Assembly (NCBI RefSeq): GCF_036785885.1
Contig: NC_092324.1
Location: 34,213,001 to 34,277,000, forward strand
Direction of reading: 5' to 3'
Length of the DNA stretch: 64,000 nucleotides
Source: Coffea arabica
Taxonomy: Eukaryota > Streptophyta > Magnoliopsida > Gentianales > Rubiaceae
This document shows positions 52,034 through 61,588 of this stretch, piece after piece. The notes beneath the pieces are model-generated. The model saw nothing but the letters and a program-made list of their open reading frames with translations, was not told the DNA's origin and did not search any database. A program made the position numbers and the translations under genes. The stretch's first letter is position 1; the number at the start of each line of letters is the position of its first letter.

Positions 52034-55000
52034 TAAATAGGAGGGTTCGAATTCGAGACCTCTTACTTACACTCCCTCCACTGAAGCACCCAATCCATCC
52101 CGCCTTCTCCCCCAATAAAGATGTATATTAAATATGGGCATGGTAGTAAATTGATAAATTAACTATCCTTTTAAATAGGATATGGACTTATAACTTATCA
52201 CAAAAAGAAAATGATCGTATATATCTTTAGTAACATATGCCAGCCTGTACAGGTATATGTACTCATTTAATTAACAGGTATATGTAAATTATCACTATAT
52301 TATTAATGTCTTAAATGCAGCCAATATAATAAATATGTCAGCTTTCCAACCTACAAAAATTGAGCACGTAAAAAAAGCGCTAAAAGAGAGAAAATTTCGA
52401 CAATCCTTAGGACACTGCGTCGGGATTGGAGCAGGAGCAATTGAGGTTGTTAGGATTGTATACAACTTGGCAAAATTTGGTGTACACTTTGAGACATGAT
52501 TGTATTTATATATTGAATTAGTATATACAGTATATAAAAAAAATTTAAACCCTTCCTTCCTACCTACATCTTTCTCACCTTTAACTGTCAAGTCCAAAAT
52601 TTAAATTCTGAACCTAATAACAAAGAGAACCTTACAAATCCTTCCCTAATCACTAGATTAACCTCAGTAATTATGTATACTCCCTCCATTTCAAAATGTT
52701 TGTCACATTTCGAGATTTCAACATTTTAAAAATAGTGACTTGATAGTGATATTATTAAAATTGTTTCCAAAGTTGCCCTCGAAAAGTCAAATTTTAAAAT
52801 TTGAATTTAGTATAAGTCATAGATAAAGGTGTGGATAATATTAGAAAAAGAAATCAAAAGTAACTTTGATTTTGGTAAGATGATAAACATTTGACAACAT
52901 TTCAAAATAAAAAAAAAATAAAACTTTCCATGGAATAGAGGAAGTATATAACAAGTTAGATTAGTGTAAACCCAATCATCTATAAAATACTCCTTCTTTC
53001 CTAATATTAGAGTCATTTTTTGAGAATCTAACTTTCTACGAAGACATAGTGATCATGATGTTTAGATAAGATAGTATTGGTAAATTTACAAATGTATTTT
53101 TTGAATTCAAAATATTTCCTTGTTAAATGTATATTGAAATTTTAAAAAATTACTTTTTCAAATGATAAGATTGAAAAGTATGTGTTAAATTTGAAATGAT
53201 AACTGTTATTTTAAAACATTTATAGAATGAAAACATAACATTAACACTGAAACAGGAAAGTACAACAATTATAAAATCGTACAAAAATCTAAACCTTACC
53301 TGCACCTAGTCTGCTAAGGCTACTCAAACTGCCGTCAATTGGACAACTTAATTATTAAAGCCTATCATACTAAGTGAATCAAATGCTCTAAAAAATTTGT
53401 TCGGTAAACGGTTCACGGCGCACCATTCAACCACGCAAATATCAGCAATTGTGTCTGCCAAGTGGGATTAGATGATATACTCCCTATGTACCGTTCATTT
53501 GGTTATATTTTTCGTTATTAGGTATTTCAAAATAATTGTTATGTTAGAAAAGTTAAAATAACTTTTATACTCTTTTTTTAATATAACTTTTATTTTTAAT
53601 CATACATTCAAATTTAAAATTTGAATTTGAGGGATAAAATTAAAAAGAGAAGCACAAATATAACTATTCTTAAAAAATTGGATTCTCCAAATATAACCAA
53701 ATGAATGGGACGGAGGGAGTAGATAGAAGTTGATATTTGACAAAAAAAAAAAGTGAGATTAGATGACATCATCCCTATCAAAATAGTGATGTGGTTATTG
53801 TACGGACACATGTTTTGCTATGGTCTTATAGGCTGTGGTCTATACAAGTATTTCTCCAAACGTATACAGTATACTCACTGCTTAATTCATTCACCCGCAC
53901 TGTTTATAATGTTTCAGAAAATCAACTATTTTATTTTTACAACTATTTTATTTTTAGAGTAGTCGGTTCTGGGAGGTTGGATTGGATAGATATAAGTCTC
54001 CTGGAGGCTTCCAAAAGTTGCCAACTTTTGAAGGTTCTTCTGAGGTTTAGATTTGTAAAAGCCGTAACTCTAACTTCGATTAGAAAAGGTCAAGAGTAGT
54101 TGATCACAGAAAAAATACAACCTAGGACGAGTTGTAGCCTACCTCCCAAACCACGGGAAGAAGGTATCAGATCACTGTAGTTCTAGACCCCTTCTGATAA
54201 AACACAATTCCCGTAATTGAAGCTAGTAAAGTAATCTGGTAGAAAGGGCCCGCGTACCCATCTTCTTTCCCAGTTTCCCCCGATTGCTGGGCACCTCAGT
54301 TTTCTTCGTACTTGGAACGTAGATTTGCCCAGTTCCGGAGAAAGGGCACAATAATAACTTCAGAATCCAGGGAGATCCCACTTTTATCATTCAAAGGCTC
54401 TTCTTAATGCAGGTCAAGGAATCGTATTCCTTAACTTGCGTTTAGAATTTTCTAAAAATTTCACTAACAGGTGCAAAAATACTCATTTAATTTGGTGATG
54501 TTTTAATTCTTTCTGAATTTTCTCTTGACTCATTTGATCCTATTCCTTCCTCTTAGTATAGGATAAAAATAGGAATAGAATAAAAAAGAAAAAATTATAA
54601 TGTTTTAGAGGATAAGTCAGTTCCACCAGTAACTCTTAAAAATAAACACACACACACACACAGAGTCCAACTGTCCAAGAGGCGAAGACAATTGAATCTG
54701 AACCTGTAGCATCAGCACAAGTGGAAAGCAAGATAAAACACACACAAATCAAGGGATAGAGAGAATTGAACCTGCAGCAGCAGCACCAACCACAGATCTT
54801 TTGGAGTCCCTTCTGTTCAGAGCAAGCCTTGTTTTGTAGGAGGAACCATGAGAAGCATACAGGTCTGACAAGGCCATCGAGATGCATTTCATCCCCATCT
54901 TACCAATCTCTGTATGCGCATCAAGAACCACTCCAACATTCACTGGAATGGTTATATGCTCAGCAGCTTCTTTTGCAAAGCATACTTGAAAACAAAGCAA

Positions 55001-55045
55001 AAGGGCAATTGAAAGAACACCTATCAAAGTATCCATTCTTCTCAT
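46998..55045 (-). CDS. GLR2-like: Glutamate-receptor-like channel (GLR, clade 2-like), five exons
   Basis: The coding exons on the minus strand are 55045-54772, 51732-50408, 48905-48593, 48073-47679 and 47426-46998. All junctions are GT..AG and in phase, giving 911 residues, a normal GLR length. Residues 1-25 are a signal peptide (MRRMDTLIGVLSIALLLCF). About 35-440 is the ligand-binding amino-terminal domain (VGVVLDAHTEIGKMG, AILGPMTSMQA). KLRIGVPVKDG at 459 starts the first half of the second ligand-binding lobe. TM1 is about 583-606 (TWDLWLTSVCFFIFF), the pore loop about 622-637, TM3 about 645-672 with SYTASLTSML, and TM4 about 824-848 (FWGLFLIVGAASMLALVVF). Plant GLRs are plasma- or endo-membrane cation channels gated by amino acids and used in Ca2+ signalling. 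The start could instead be the Met at 55036. No lesion is visible. Clade assignment is inferred from the overall sequence. Confidence 0.95.
51984..52030. repeat. (AT)n microsatellite
   Basis: An uninterrupted run of about 23 AT units within intron 1 of the GLR gene. Confidence 0.97.
52680..52944. mobile_element. Stowaway-type MITE in GLR intron 1
   Basis: It begins CTCCCTCCATTTCAAAATG. The right end, read on the minus strand, is CTTCCTCTATTCCATGG, so the terminal repeat is imperfect. TA dinucleotides flank it (52678-52679 and 52945-52946). The CTCCCTCC start and TA target are the Stowaway signature. Confidence 0.75.
53481..53719. mobile_element. Stowaway-type MITE in GLR intron 1
   Basis: It begins CTCCCTATGTACCGTTCATT. 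The right end, read on the minus strand, is CTCCCTCCGTCCCATTCATT, and both run into TTGGTTATA. TA flanks it at 53479-53480 and 53720-53721. It is 239 bp. Confidence 0.85.
54120..54430. other. Possible organellar DNA insert in GLR intron 1
   Basis: The segment is markedly richer in G and C than the flanks, with blocks such as GGTAGAAAGGGCCCGCGTAC, CAGTTTCCCCCGATTGC and TTCCGGAGAAAGGGCACA. The style resembles plant mitochondrial spacer. No gene is recognisable and the boundaries are approximate. Confidence 0.35.
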
Positions 55046-55140
55046 TTTTTTACCTCCTTAGTTTGATCATATAAATGAACATTTTCTCTATGACTACACA
55101 AGTTCATGTATAAAGAATGGCATATGAATACAAGGTGCTA
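55046..55140 (-). promoter_or_regulatory. Probable core promoter/5' leader of GLR
   Basis: Read on the minus strand, a CTTTATACATG sequence lies about 70 bases before the start codon and an ATTTATATGATC about 25 bases before it. The first is the better TATA candidate. This is position-based inference. Confidence 0.4.
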
Positions 55141-57590
55141 AGAGTATTCAAAAGGGTTTAAACTTGACTAAAATGCGAATGATGCAACGACTTCAAACCC
55201 AAAACGTGTGACATTACTTGGTCTGGTATGGAATGTCTTTCTTGACTCTGTCTCGATGAATTTACAATGGTTTTGTGGAACTATGCATACTAAAGAAATT
55301 TAAGCCACGAAATTAATATCTGACCTAAAATTTTGTCCTATCTGTATGGGATCAAGAACCCATCCTATATATCCAACGATGCTGAGTTGTTCTTGTCTGT
55401 CGTATGTCTATTTATATATGCCTCTCCTTCTAAATTATCGTGTCATTGTCACGTATGATCAAAAAATTTGGGACTCTTGATTGGTGACTCCTAATCTCTA
55501 ACCTGGGGAGGTAAATCTAGAAGACTACAGAGTGCAAGATTTGCAAGTTTATTTTGTTTCAAGTGGGTTGTTAAGAAATTTTAAGTTTATTTTGTTCTCA
55601 TCTCAAAGACCATAAAGAGTTCAATTTTCAACTTGGCCCGCTGAGCTCTGTTTTCATACTCTTGACTCCGTGCGTGTATAGACTCAAGGAGTCAACTCGA
55701 AGAAGAGACGACTTTCCTTCGTTTTTCTTACGAATGACTTGGAAGACTTTGGAGAAGAATTCGCCGATTGTAGGAAGTGCAGTGAAAAGTTGACACGTTA
55801 TTAACGCAGGGGAACATGCGGGCCAAATTGAACAGAGAAGACCCGCTCACGTCATTGGATACTAAGTATAAAAAAAAAAAGTTAAGAAATAATAAGTTTT
55901 TAACAATTGCCGCCACCTCTTTTAAGATTTAAAAAATTTACTTATAGTTAACACCTTTTTTAGTCAAAGGTTCTAATCTCATGTTATGCAGCACATTATA
56001 TTCCATTCTTTGTTCCTCTTAGTGAACTTTTTGCTCAGTTTTATAGAAAGCCAAATAACCAATAGGGGTGCACTCGTTAAAAGGAGTCCATTCACTAATT
56101 ACATAACGAAAAATAAATTTAAGGATTGTTTCAAAACATGGCTCAAATTTTGTTACGAAGAACTATCTTGAAATTTTTATCTACTGGGTAATGGTGGCGT
56201 TTAACTTTTTTGTCATTTAATTTGTTAAATGGAATCTCTTCACAAACTACATCAAAACATAGTTCAAATTTTCTTATAAAGAATTACCTTAAATTTTTTA
56301 CGTAATCGGTAATGATGATGTTTAAGTTCTTTTGTCATTTAATTTGTTAGAAATCATATAGGGGCAATCTATAATATTTATTAAATTTGTTATGGTTACA
56401 TTACCAATTGTTACTAAAACATACATTCTATGCGTGGTTTTCGTGATTTTTTAAACCTTAGGAGATGCGGCTGTAATTGTTATAAACATCAGAGAAGGTT
56501 TATCAAATTATTCCAAAAATTAAAAGAGGAATGCAACAATGAAACAAATGGTTACTGATGGCTGGGGGGATAATCAAACAAATACAATGAAATACTGCAA
56601 GTGGGCAATTTGTAATATAAAATAGGGTAAAATACAAAAAAAAAAAATCCCCTGTAGTTAAGTTAACCTGGAGTTAGGACCTTAGGGTTATAAGGGTCGG
56701 TCTTTGACATCACACCAAATATAATCATAGCAAATTTACAATTAAAAAATGTTTATTTTAAACATACTTTTTCCATTATGTTATTTAGACTTTGGCATCT
56801 AAGTTATGCTATAATATAGTGGTAGTTTAACAACATCAAAAACTAAACCTAATTTTGGATTTATATCAATAACTAAACCTAATTAGATATAACACTTTTG
56901 TAAAGCGCAAGAATTTAGAATTCTTAATTTATTAAGGGAAGTCAATGTCAATAAAAATGGCACATTAAAAATTTTAGAATGGACAATACAGAACATTGAG
57001 GGGAAAAGTTGAGAAGAATAAAAAGTTTAAATATTTTAGGGGAGACGAATAAAGGAGTAGCCGCCGCTTTTTAAATTAGTTCAAACCACAAAGTAATAAA
57101 GTGTATGTTTTAATACTATAGGGGATTTTTTGTAGGTCCGCTTAACCACAAAGGTCTTTTTTGCACTTTATCCCTGAAGAGTATAATAGGTATATCAGTT
57201 GAAAATTTATTTGTTTTCAGTACAAATACTCGCAAAAGAGATATGTGTATCTCAAACTTGTTAATTTAGACGATTTTCGTCGCTTTTTCCAATTAGTTCA
57301 AACTACGAGGTAACAAAATGTATGTTTTAAAACTATAGAGGATTTTTCTATCAGTTCACTTAACCACATGAGACTTTTCTATATATTACCCTCTAAAAAT
57401 AAGTATTATATGCACTTTCTTGGAAACCATCAAGCAATTTTCATAAGGGAATGATAGTGCAATAAAATAAGGGATGTGGAAGGAATAACAAATGATATGA
57501 AGAGTTGAAGCAAATTTATTAAACCTGACCCAGCAAAGGCACCGGGTGATGGATCAATAGTTCAACTGGTACGTTAGTAGTTAAACTAGT
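55141..57590. other. Intergenic DNA upstream of GLR
   Basis: No supported gene. It includes a direct repeat at about 56127-56226 and 56246-56350 (each with TCAAATTTT, GTAATG and TTTTGTCATTTAATTTGTTA) and a Mutator-like MITE with a duplicated right end (56625-57399). A 62-residue minus frame at 55728-55916 has a hydrophobic start but no homologue I recognise. Confidence 0.5.
56625..57399. mobile_element. Mutator-like MITE, right end duplicated
   Basis: The left end GGGTAAAATACAAAAAA runs into ATCCCCTGTAGTTAAG. The matching right end, read on the minus strand, is GGGATAAAGTGCAAAAAA (ending at about 57174) with ATCCCCTATAG. A second, similar right end occurs at about 57277-57399. The shared block is TTAGTTCAAACCAC(A)AAGTAA with TGTATGTTTTAA. 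I could not find a clear target duplication. Confidence 0.5.
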
Positions 57591-57914
57591 GAGCAAATTA
57601 TCCGGATAGCCACTAAATTTTTAGAATTGTTGAGTTTTGGTCATTGAACTATTAAAAGTTTCATTTTGACCATCAAACTATCTCAAGTTTAGATTTTTGA
57701 CCATTCTGTTAGATTTAATCGTTAACTATAGCAGATCTGAGTGTCTACACAATTCATGAGACAAAAGAAAGAATCATGGTTAACGATTAAATCTGACGGA
57801 ATAATCCGAAATCTAAATTTTAGATAGTTTAGTGACCAAAACCAAACTTTTAATAGTTTAATGGTCAAAACTCCACAATTTCAAAAGTTTAGTGGTTATC
57901 GGAATAATTTGCTC
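57591..57914. mobile_element. Palindromic Mutator-type MITE (324 bp)
   Basis: The two halves are inverted copies over most of their length: GAGCAAATTATCCGGATAGC on the left, GAGCAAATTATTCCGATAAC read from the right. Shared inner blocks include ACTATTAAAAGTTT and GATTTAATCGTTAAC. The flanks TAAACTAGT (57582-57590) and TGAACCAGT (57915-57923) agree at 7 of 9 positions, consistent with an aged 9-bp duplication. Confidence 0.75.
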
Positions 57915-57954
57915 TGAACCAGTGGGTCACTTAATTAATATTTGTAAATCAATT

Positions 57955-58140
57955 TTTTGTGCTCCCACGCAGTCCTTCATACGGTAGGAATTCTCGTACT
58001 ATTCCTACCCCGGACGGATCCCTTTCGAGAATATGAAAGTGCCGTGCATACATGTCTTTGAATTCAGATCGAGAGTTTGGGAGACGAACGCAGAATGGGG
58101 GAACTCTAAATCCGAGGCTCACAAGTTCCATTTTACTTCC
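57955..58140. other. GC-balanced island, possible organellar insert
   Basis: It is much less AT-rich than the DNA around it. The minus strand keeps an open frame ending at 57949, including LPNSRSEFKDMYARHFHILE. I do not recognise the protein. Plastid or mitochondrial origin is possible but unproven. Confidence 0.35.
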
Positions 58141-58893
58141 TTTGAAGTTAAAATAATTATAGTGTGTGTTTAAATAATACATTATTTGAGATAATTTTTT
58201 GAAAAAAAATACTGTAATAATTTTTTAATGTGATTTATGTGAAATGAAAAAATAATTAAAAAAATATGTCCATGATGCAAGTAAATAAAATTTAACAAAT
58301 AATCTCTATTCAATATTAATCGTTTTTACACCATCTTACAACTTATTTGTACCACAACCTATAACCTATCTATTCTATATTTCACGCAAACTTGTTTAAA
58401 ACGAAACTTGTGAGGTCCATCAACACTCTAGTGCTCTCACACGATTTGGATCACAAAGAAGTTCAAAAATGAATGAAACATCCGATTCAATGAGGTCGTG
58501 GATATGTAATCATTCAATTACATCCCATTGTTGGTGTCATTATTCTATTTTTTCCATTATTCCAAAAAAAAGATTGATTCTTTCAAACTCAACCAAAATT
58601 TTTGAATGAAAATGATTTTCCATTTTGCTATTTAAAAAAGTAAATTTTACAATTTTCGATACACTCCTAATGAGTTAATATCCCAGATCAAAGGATCAAA
58701 GTGATAAATTCATCCAAATTCATTTTTTTTCTAGGAATTTGATTACACATATTCATAAAAAATTTGATTCCCAAAATGATTATAAATGTTGGATAGTGGG
58801 AGTAAATGCTATTGCACCCTAAAGATGGGGACAATGTGCAATATTCTAGCCACGAATGACAGTCAACTTACTCTAACCACAGTTAGTAGAATA
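58141..58893. other. Gene-free DNA up to the Helitron end
   Basis: AT-rich, no supported gene. The short plus frame at 58786-58974 runs across the Helitron terminus and is therefore not credible. Confidence 0.55.
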
Positions 58894-58925
58894 CTAGGAG
58901 GAGGATCACCGCGCGATGCGCGGTG
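58894..58925 (-). other. Helitron 3' terminus: hairpin plus CTAG
   Basis: The GC-rich palindrome CACCGCGCGATGCGCGGTG (plus strand, 58907-58925) stands in AT-rich DNA. On the minus strand it is followed by ATCCTCCTC and CTAG, with T as the next host base at 58893. The spacing fits the rolling-circle termination signal of Helitrons. A factor-independent terminator is not expected in a nuclear genome. Confidence 0.7.
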
Positions 58926-59681
58926 TGCGAATGCAATTATGCCCAGTAATGGCCAATTTAATTGTAATTTATGAACAATATTAGCGAATTCAAACGGCAA
59001 GTAATATAACAAGTGTTACACAAGATGAAGCGTGCGGTTAGTTTGCATCTAAAAAAGAACGCGTGGAAATAGAAAATTGAATAGGTAAATGATTTTGTAT
59101 TTAGCGAGAATTGTATAAAATGGTTAGTTATTTGTAATATTAGCGGGGACGTTTTTATACATAAGTTAACAGCTATATGTAGCACTTGTGAAGATTTCTT
59201 TGGTAGAATAAATGGAAAGAGTAAAGAACATAATAACATGTATAACTTAGATAAATTAATTATCAAAAATTGTAAATTTGAAAAAAGAATGTAGTATGTT
59301 TATTATGAGTAAAGAATTTCATAATGGCTGTTGAATGCTAATCAATTGTTTGTTTTATTTGCTAAGACTGATCAGTGAACAACAATCATTGGCATCGAGT
59401 ATGCAATAGGTGACTAATTCCGTAATGGATAATTGTAAAAATAGGCGAAGGAATTTTTTTTATGCTACCATTATTGTTGTTTAAATATTTTTTTTTTCAC
59501 AGAAAGAAGACATGCGATATAATTGTTTTTTTGTAAAAAAATGAGAGACAAGAATATATATTATTTTTTATAGTATTGTTGACCGATCAATGGAAATAAA
59601 GGTTGTAGTTGATGGAAAATGGCAGATTTCTTTTATTTAACTAATGATAAGCAGACTACATCATATATTGCAGCTGGATTC
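58926..59681 (-). other. Helitron 3' tail, non-coding
   Basis: About 750 bp of AT-rich DNA between the B3 gene stop and the terminal hairpin, with no credible frame. The 102-residue minus frame at 58958-59266 has no recognisable domain. Confidence 0.5.
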
Positions 59682-60746
59682 CTAGACATCTGAATAGATA
59701 TTAAACGTGTGATACCATGGGAAAATTTTTTCAACACCGGTATCATCAAAGATTAAAACTGTGAAGACAGTTTCTGATTCTGGAATAAACGCCAGGATTT
59801 CATTATGCTGTAGCTGGTGCTCAAGAATGAAAGTTCTCCAATTTCGCCGAAGGCGTTCACACTTGACACCAATTTGAGTGCTTCTATATCCAGTTTTGAT
59901 AAGCAATGTAGGAGTTCTTTCATGATTTATGAAATGATCAACAAAGCGTGGAATTTGCTGATAGTAATATATTAAAATTAGAATGTATGTAGAATCAGAA
60001 GAAAATTTCTTGCAAAGGGAGTAAAAGGACGAAGGCAAGGATAGAATAGTTCACCAAGCTATTTGGAGTTGCTGAGTGGAAAACTTGGTAAAAGCACATA
60101 GAATCGGATAAATTTTGACAGAGATCCGGTTGCATTGAGGAAGCTACATGCTGCTGTCTAGTGCCTGAACAGTTATTAGCAATAATTACGAACCATGTAT
60201 TCAATTAGAAGTAATATATTGTATATATTAGAATATAGGATAGGTAGAATGGTGGTAGAACCTTGCAAAGTAAAATTGCTTGTCTGTAAAAGATTTGGCA
60301 GGGGAGCTGTCCAGCGCATGTAAACTTGTGTTTGTAGTTCAGAAAAATGAATTACATCAAATATTAGACTTCCGGCATGGCGAAGTAATAGCGTGTCATG
60401 TCTTTTAATGCTATTGTGCTCGCAGAAATAATCCCAGCCTTCTCCAAATGAATGGTTAGTGACCATTATGGGCCATTGTAGCAGTCCAATCCTGAGAATG
60501 ATTCGGCTGGATTGGTGTTGAGCAAGCAATAGCTCAAATTGAGAAGGAAATATCTGGAGAACATGGAGAATATAAATAGTGTTGATAAAGTCTTTGGCAT
60601 AAACATTTAAATTAGATCATTTAGATGTGCATAAAGAAAGACCAAACTTGTCCTCTATGGATGCACTTGAGAAGGAAACAACAAGCTGTTAAATTGTCAT
60701 ACGTGAGATGAAGGTCTGGTGCTGTTGTGCAGCTTATGTCTGACAT
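59682..60746 (-). CDS. Two-domain B3 (REM-like) DNA-binding protein in the Helitron
   Basis: The predicted exons on the minus strand are 60746-60648, 60553-60262, 60164-60055 and 59957-59682. Phases match at all junctions and give 258 residues. The first B3 domain (about 34-105) shows FPSQFELLLAQ, LQWPIMVTNHSFGEGWDYFC, HNSIKRHDTLLLRHAG and FDVIHF. The second (about 168-250) shows QIPRFVDHFI, NWRTFILEHQLQHNEILAFI and FTVLIFDD. B3 domains bind DNA, and tandem copies are typical of plant REM-type proteins. The first exon and its CAA/GTTTGG donor are the least certain part; the other three exons are well supported. A TTAAATAG sequence lies about 45 bp before the ATG on this strand. Whether it serves transposition or is captured host sequence is unknown. 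Confidence 0.65.
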
Positions 60747-61588
60747 TGAACTAATAGAAGGAAGGTTTAAGAAGCGGAGAAAAAGAAGGCATCTATTTAA
60801 GGAAGATGGGTGTGCAAGGCAAGTTCATCTTCTGAAGATTTAAAAGCACATATAAACACATTTTTCCTTGGTTTTAATGGCGAGTGCAGACCTGCTTTGT
60901 ACTCTAAGTGAAGAAATTTATTGATTGCAGTAGAGGACGGTAAAGAATGGGCAATAGAAATGACAATTCAATGTTATTTATTAGGTGTGAGGCGTCAGCT
61001 GACCACAATATAAAGCTAACATCAACCCTGTACTTGGAAAATTTAATTGCGTGCAAGGAATTCATAGATAGTCATGCTTTTGTCATGTCTGTCATATATG
61101 CAGTCAAAGAATCAGTCTAGAAAGGAGCAACACAAGGTGAATTTATAATCTTTACGTCCCAAAGAAGGTAGTAGGTGCAATAAATAAAGAAGTGTACATA
61201 CAGAGCTGGACGGTTAAAGAATTGATTGCAACATTTGCATAAAAGAAGATGAAAAGGAACAGAAAAGCACTCCAAAATCATATAAATTTTAAAGTCGACA
61301 CAATGAACAAAGTAAGTTTCTTGCCAGGAATCCAAAGATTTCTATGAAAATCTCCTTGATATCCAAGATAAAGATTGCAGTTCATCTTTGGAGCGCTGGC
61401 AGGAACATTGATACAAAAGTAAGCATCGACGTTAGATGGTGATGCAAAAGCTGTTTGACAAGTCACCACGCAGAGAAGGCAAAAGGCTTACAAACATAGT
61501 AGTAGCACATTCAAAAGTAACAAAAAATGTGCTGTTTTGCATATAGAAGTGCAGATGAAAAAGGCAAAAAAGTTTCCAAACTCCTGAT
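60747..61588 (-). other. Spacer between the B3 and RPA genes
   Basis: About 840 bp with no credible exon on either strand. The short minus frames at 61117-61335 and 61278-61469 overlap one another and show no known domain. It probably contains the 3' untranslated region of the RPA-like gene and the promoter of the B3 gene. Confidence 0.5.

Larger units (their letters stand above)
51733..54771 (-). other. GLR intron 1 (about 3.0 kb) with repeats
   Basis: The intron has GT..AG ends and no gene of its own. It holds an (AT)n microsatellite, two Stowaway-type MITEs and a possible organelle-derived segment (separate entries). A CA-type microsatellite lies at 54643-54662 near its 5' end. Confidence 0.8.

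Noticed and set aside
55728..55916. Minus frame starting MAAIVKNLLFLNFFF, resembling a signal peptide
   Set aside because: After the hydrophobic start nothing is recognisable and no exon continues it. The frame is short enough to be chance.
57949..58182. 77-residue minus frame as a nuclear gene
   Set aside because: No promoter, intron or family match was recognised. It is kept only as a composition island of possible organellar origin.
58786..58974. 62-residue plus-strand frame
   Set aside because: It runs across the Helitron 3' hairpin and terminus, so it cannot be an old host gene.
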